Notes under the pieces: model-generated
What the model was told of the DNA's origin: nothing
The model's database searches: none
Seen by the model: the letters and a program-made list of their open reading frames with translations, nothing else
Shown: positions 23,810 to 26,622 of the stretch, piece after piece
How positions within the stretch are numbered: the first letter of the stretch is position 1
How the letters are laid out: each line of letters starts with the position of its first letter
Assembly: GCA_964369425.1 (NCBI GenBank)
Contig: CAYJGW010000035.1
Span: 1 to 26,622, forward strand
DNA: 26,622 nt
Source of the DNA: CAUPWF01 sp964369425
GTDB taxonomy: Bacteria > Bacillota > Clostridia > Lachnospirales > Lachnospiraceae
Reading direction: 5' to 3'
Program-made: the position numbers and the translations under genes

Positions 23810-24793
23810 ATGAGTAAAATAAAATTTATAGATTTATTTTGCGGAATCGGTGGAATAAGAATAGGAATGGAATCACAAGGATTTGAATGTGTTTTTTCGA
23901 GTGATATTAATTCAGAATGCCAAAAGATGTATTTGGAGAATTTTAAGGAAATGCCAGAAGGTGATATCACGTTCATAGATGAAAAGAAAATTCCGGAACA
24001 TGATATTTTATGTGCGGGTTTTCCTTGTCAACCATTTAGTATTTCGGGAAAAAAAATGGGATTTGAAGATACTAGAGGGACATTGTTCTTTGATATTTGT
24101 AGAATCATTAAAGAGAAAAAACCTAAAATAGTTTTTTTGGAAAATGTAAAGCATTTGAAACATCACAATAAAGGAGAAACACTTTCGCTTATTGTTGAAA
24201 CATTGGAAGATTTGGGATACTGTGTATCGTGGAAAGTGCTTAACGCTTCTGATTTTGGAGTTCCCCAAAATCGTGAGCGTATTATTATTGTTGCTAGTAA
24301 ATTGGGGCATTTTGACTTTCAGCAAATTATGACTAAAAAGAAAGTTGATTTGATAGATTTTTTAGATGCAACAGGTCCGTTTGAATTTTTGGATGAGGGT
24401 ACGTATACATTGATCAAAAATCCTAAAAAACAGCCAATATCTGGATTGATGTTTGTGGGATATAGGAATAAACTTATTAGGAAAGCAGGAGTTAGACCAG
24501 GGACAGAACACCTTTCGAGAGTGCATAAGCAACCGAATAGAATTTATTCGGTTTACGGAGTTCATCCAACATTACCTTCACAAGAGGCATCGGGTAGGTT
24601 TTTTGTACTCCTTCCAGATAATACAGTTAGAAAATTGACTATAAATGAATGTTGGCGTATTATGGGGTTTCCTGAAAGTTATATTAAAGTGAGTTCTGTT
24701 CCAGAGCAATACAAACAAATAGGTAATTCAGTCTGTGTTCCGATGATTGAAGCGATAGCAAGTAGTTTGAAGAAACAACAGCTAGGAGGGTGA
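23810..24793 (+). CDS. DNA (cytosine-5) methyltransferase of a type II system
   Basis: The 327-residue C5-cytosine methyltransferase has its motifs in order: I FCGIGG (10-15), IV PCQPFS with catalytic C73 (72-77), VI ENV (111-113), VIII QNRER (153-157), IX (KLTINECWRIMGFP, 275-288) and X QIGNSVCVP (303-311). The target-recognition region is about 175-265 and includes HLSRVHKQPNRIYS and PSQEASGRF. It would methylate, and so protect, the site cut by the next gene's product; the recognition sequence cannot be deduced. The ATG at 23810 follows GGGGGAAT. The pair has its own promoter, terminator-bounded upstream side and no relation to its neighbours, as expected of a transferred system. Confidence 0.95.
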   Translation: MSKIKFIDLFCGIGGIRIGMESQGFECVFSSDINSECQKMYLENFKEMPEGDITFIDEKKIPEHDILCAGFPCQPFSISGKKMGFEDTRGTLFFDICRIIKEKKPKIVFLENVKHLKHHNKGETLSLIVETLEDLGYCVSWKVLNASDFGVPQNRERIIIVASKLGHFDFQQIMTKKKVDLIDFLDATGPFEFLDEGTYTLIKNPKKQPISGLMFVGYRNKLIRKAGVRPGTEHLSRVHKQPNRIYSVYGVHPTLPSQEASGRFFVLLPDNTVRKLTINECWRIMGFPESYIKVSSVPEQYKQIGNSVCVPMIEAIASSLKKQQLGG

Positions 24794-24797
24794 AAAC

Positions 24798-25901
24798 ATG
24801 TCATATTCTGAAAATTTAAATGAAATATATGATTTAGCTATGGAGAGGAAACCCGCAGCAGAATATATTGTTGATTTAGGTGAAGAGACAGTTGCGAATA
24901 TAGAATTATTAGTATCAAGATCAGAGTCTAACAAAGGTATAGTAACAGTTTTTGTAACTTTGATGCTATATAAATATATGCATCCAGAACAAGATATTAG
25001 ATTCCATCAAGCACAATTGCCTAATGGATTTGCTGGGCGCGGAATTGACCAGCAATATGTAACCCCTTTTATGAAAAAAATGAGTTTTCCTGCGATGGCT
25101 GAATCAGGGTGGTTGACTCGATCGTTAGAACAGCCACATCCGTACACATTAGCTTATCCAGGGAAAATAAAGCCTGAGAACGTAAAGAATTCATTTTTGT
25201 CATTGATAAATGATGTGGAAGTTAATAAAGTGTCTTCTAAGCATGCATTGGAATATTTGTTCAAGTTATTAATAAAACAACGAGACGAATTAAAAGTTGA
25301 ATTAGCAAAACCACATAGCTTGTCGATTGAGATGATTGTGAAATACTTGGAGAAACATTTTACATACAAATATTCGTGTGCTGGAGCCTCTCGATTACCT
25401 ACGTTGGCGATTTATGCTGCATACCAATGTATGATTACCCAAGTGGCGAGATATGAGGATAAAACCTTATGTGAGGTGGTGTCACATAACTCTGCTGATA
25501 CACAGTCGGGTAGAATTGGCGATATTGATGTCAATAATACTGATGGAAGTGCATTTGAGGGTGTTGAAATCAAGCATGAAATTAGAATTACAGCTCAGTT
25601 GGTTTTAGATGCATATGAAAAATTCAAGATATATAATACAGATAGATACTACTTGTTGACCACTGCAAATATGGAAGCAGCTAATTGGAAACTGATTAAT
25701 GATGAAGTAGAAAGAATCAACCAATTGCATGGCTGTCAGGTGATTGTGAATGGAGTCTATACTTCTCTGAAGTACTATTTGAGATTACTGAAAGATCCAG
25801 CAGAATTTATTGATAAATATGTTGAATTGTTGAAAGTGGACGGTACGGTTAAGTTTCAGCATAAGATTATTTGGAATGATATTGTAAGTGGTAAGGTTTA
25901 G
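24798..25901 (+). CDS. Probable type II restriction endonuclease
   Basis: The 367-residue protein follows the methyltransferase by 4 nt, with its AGGAGG (24784-24789) inside that gene. I do not recognise a specific restriction enzyme family with confidence. A PD-(D/E)xK-like site is visible: D242 and D244 in GRIGDIDV, then E257-x-K259 in FEGVEIKHE, with the usual short spacing between two strands. The N-terminal half has the ordered segment GFAGRGIDQQYVTPF and MAESGWLTRSLEQPHPYTL, likely conserved. There is no signal peptide or membrane helix. The function as endonuclease is inferred from the motif plus partnership with a C5-methyltransferase. Confidence 0.78.
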   Translation: MSYSENLNEIYDLAMERKPAAEYIVDLGEETVANIELLVSRSESNKGIVTVFVTLMLYKYMHPEQDIRFHQAQLPNGFAGRGIDQQYVTPFMKKMSFPAMAESGWLTRSLEQPHPYTLAYPGKIKPENVKNSFLSLINDVEVNKVSSKHALEYLFKLLIKQRDELKVELAKPHSLSIEMIVKYLEKHFTYKYSCAGASRLPTLAIYAAYQCMITQVARYEDKTLCEVVSHNSADTQSGRIGDIDVNNTDGSAFEGVEIKHEIRITAQLVLDAYEKFKIYNTDRYYLLTTANMEAANWKLINDEVERINQLHGCQVIVNGVYTSLKYYLRLLKDPAEFIDKYVELLKVDGTVKFQHKIIWNDIVSGKV

Positions 25902-26159
25902 GTGGAACTTTTGATGGTTTTTGTAAGAGTTGAAAAATGCTATACATTTTCTACGTGATCAACAGAAGTGTTTATGCTTAGATGTGTGTAAGTATGTCTC
26001 TTGCGACTCTTTTTGAGATAGTGGTGCAGCTTTTTTATGAAATAGGTCAGAATAAGTACATTCCGCTTGGAACATAACGGGATTCGGTAAAAGTAAATTC
26101 CATACAGGAGTGGAATTTAAGTTTGCAATTCACAACAGAAAAATAATTTTTAAAAGTAG
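25902..26159. other. Intergenic region, no gene recognised
   Basis: No coding region, tRNA or known RNA could be recognised. The one clear structure is a perfect 9-bp hairpin TAAATTCCA (26094-26102) with TGGAATTTA (26111-26119). It lacks a good T-run but could be the terminator of the restriction gene. Confidence 0.5.
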
Positions 26160-26188
26160 TTGACAAGTGTGTATGAGAATGATATTAT
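26160..26188 (+). promoter_or_regulatory. Ribosomal RNA promoter P1
   Basis: Consensus TTGACA (26160-26165) and TATTAT (26183-26188) are 17 nt apart, with AT-rich sequence upstream (26139-26157) that could act as an UP element. It is the first of two strong tandem promoters. Confidence 0.8.
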
Positions 26189-26264
26189 AAAAGTCCGCTG
26201 TGAAACGCAAAGACATTTAAGGAAAATTATTTTAAAAGTTATAAAAAAATAATTTAAAAAAGTG

Positions 26265-26293
26265 TTGACAACAAGTGGAAGGTGTGATATTCT
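26265..26293 (+). promoter_or_regulatory. Ribosomal RNA promoter P2
   Basis: Consensus TTGACA (26265-26270) and TATTCT (26288-26293) are 17 nt apart, 105 nt downstream of P1, again behind an A/T tract (26223-26260). Tandem promoters with A/T-rich upstream elements are typical of Firmicutes rRNA operons. Confidence 0.8.
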
Positions 26294-26299
26294 ATTATA

Positions 26300-26622
26300 G
26301 CTGACCGCGAGAGCGAAGCAGTAAATAAAGAACCTTGATAATTGAACAATAGACAACGAACCCTGAAAATTCTTTGATGAAATTTCAGAACGGACATCGA
26401 AAGATGTCAACCTATTAAAACAGTAATATGTTATTACTAATGAGATACGCGCTGAGGTGGAAAAGCGATTTTCGAGCTTACTCGATAAATTGATTTTACA
26501 TAGAAGTATGTGGTGAATAGCCACAGCGAGAAACTTTGTTTCGAGCAAAGTATCGAATAATAATAACAACGGGAAATATAACAAAAGCTTTTTAGCTAGT
26601 TGTTCATATGACTGAGGATTAC
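26300..26622 (+). promoter_or_regulatory. rRNA operon leader, 16S not reached
   Basis: This is the transcribed leader of an rRNA operon. TTCTTTGATGAA (about 26370-26381) resembles the Firmicutes boxA antitermination site, and CCTTGATAATTGAA (26333-26346) is a diverged copy. Clear hairpins: GACATC-GAAA-GATGTC (26393-26408), AGTAATA-TGT-TATTACT (26422-26438), TCGAG-CTTA-CTCGA (26472-26485) and ACTTTG with CAAAGT (26533-26551). The conserved 16S start is not present before the window ends. An open minus-strand frame across this stretch is not a gene. Confidence 0.75.

Noticed and set aside
26046..26133. Short minus-strand peptide frame in the region before the rRNA promoters
   Set aside because: It is only 28 codons, has no ribosome binding site and matches no protein known to me.
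26150..26584. 144-codon open frame on the minus strand
   Set aside because: It lies across two strong rRNA promoters and the structured leader, and its composition is that of AT-rich non-coding sequence.
1..26622. CRISPR array, insertion sequence or prophage
   Set aside because: No spaced direct repeats, transposase, integrase or phage structural gene was seen on either strand.

Overview
The window comes from a low-GC Gram-positive bacterium, most likely an endospore-lineage Clostridia member close to Lachnospiraceae. This rests on AGGAGG-type ribosome binding sites, AT-rich coding with frequent GTG starts, a divIC-spoIIE-tilS-hpt-ftsH cluster like that of Bacillus and clostridia, an EFR1-type ferredoxin, and a lineage-typical protein of unknown function. 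The species cannot be named from the sequence alone. Almost every gene is on the + strand; a two-gene minus-strand block (11033-12929) interrupts it.

Layout. 1-3761: a helix-turn-helix protein with a lysine/glutamate pentapeptide repeat, a dGTPase-like HD hydrolase, an acidic unknown protein and tadA. 3798-11005: a methionine block, made of a CmbR/FhuR-like LysR regulator, a terminator, a promoter with a structured leader, metY, a stand-alone MetH reactivation-domain protein, metH without that domain, and a fused homocysteine methyltransferase/methylene-THF reductase. It ends in a perfect 42-bp palindrome shared with the convergent minus-strand genes. 11033-12929 (minus): an M24 aminopeptidase and an EFR1 flavodoxin-ferredoxin. 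13081-15768: a 7TM sensor kinase and OmpR-type regulator. 15860-23576: divIC, a SpoIIE phosphatase lacking its membrane domain, tilS, hpt, ftsH and a cytosolic GH13 enzyme. 23810-25901: a type II restriction-modification pair. 26160-26622: tandem ribosomal RNA promoters and a long structured leader; the 16S gene itself lies beyond the window.

How the genes work together. The methionine block is close to a self-contained route: MetY makes homocysteine from O-acetylhomoserine and sulfide, the MetF domain makes methyl-THF, MetH methylates homocysteine, and the separate activation protein would repair oxidised cobalamin. The divIC-to-ftsH stretch is the conserved division, sporulation and tRNA-modification neighbourhood. 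The restriction-modification pair has its own strong promoter and looks like an accessory insertion between housekeeping genes and a ribosomal operon.

Most worth a second look: the SpoIIE phosphatase that starts after the usual membrane domain, the metY leader that matches no S-box or T-box, the restriction enzyme of unrecognised family with a visible PD-(D/E)xK-like motif, the repeat-bearing helix-turn-helix protein, and two very long perfect hairpins. I did not find a clearly unprecedented multi-gene system.
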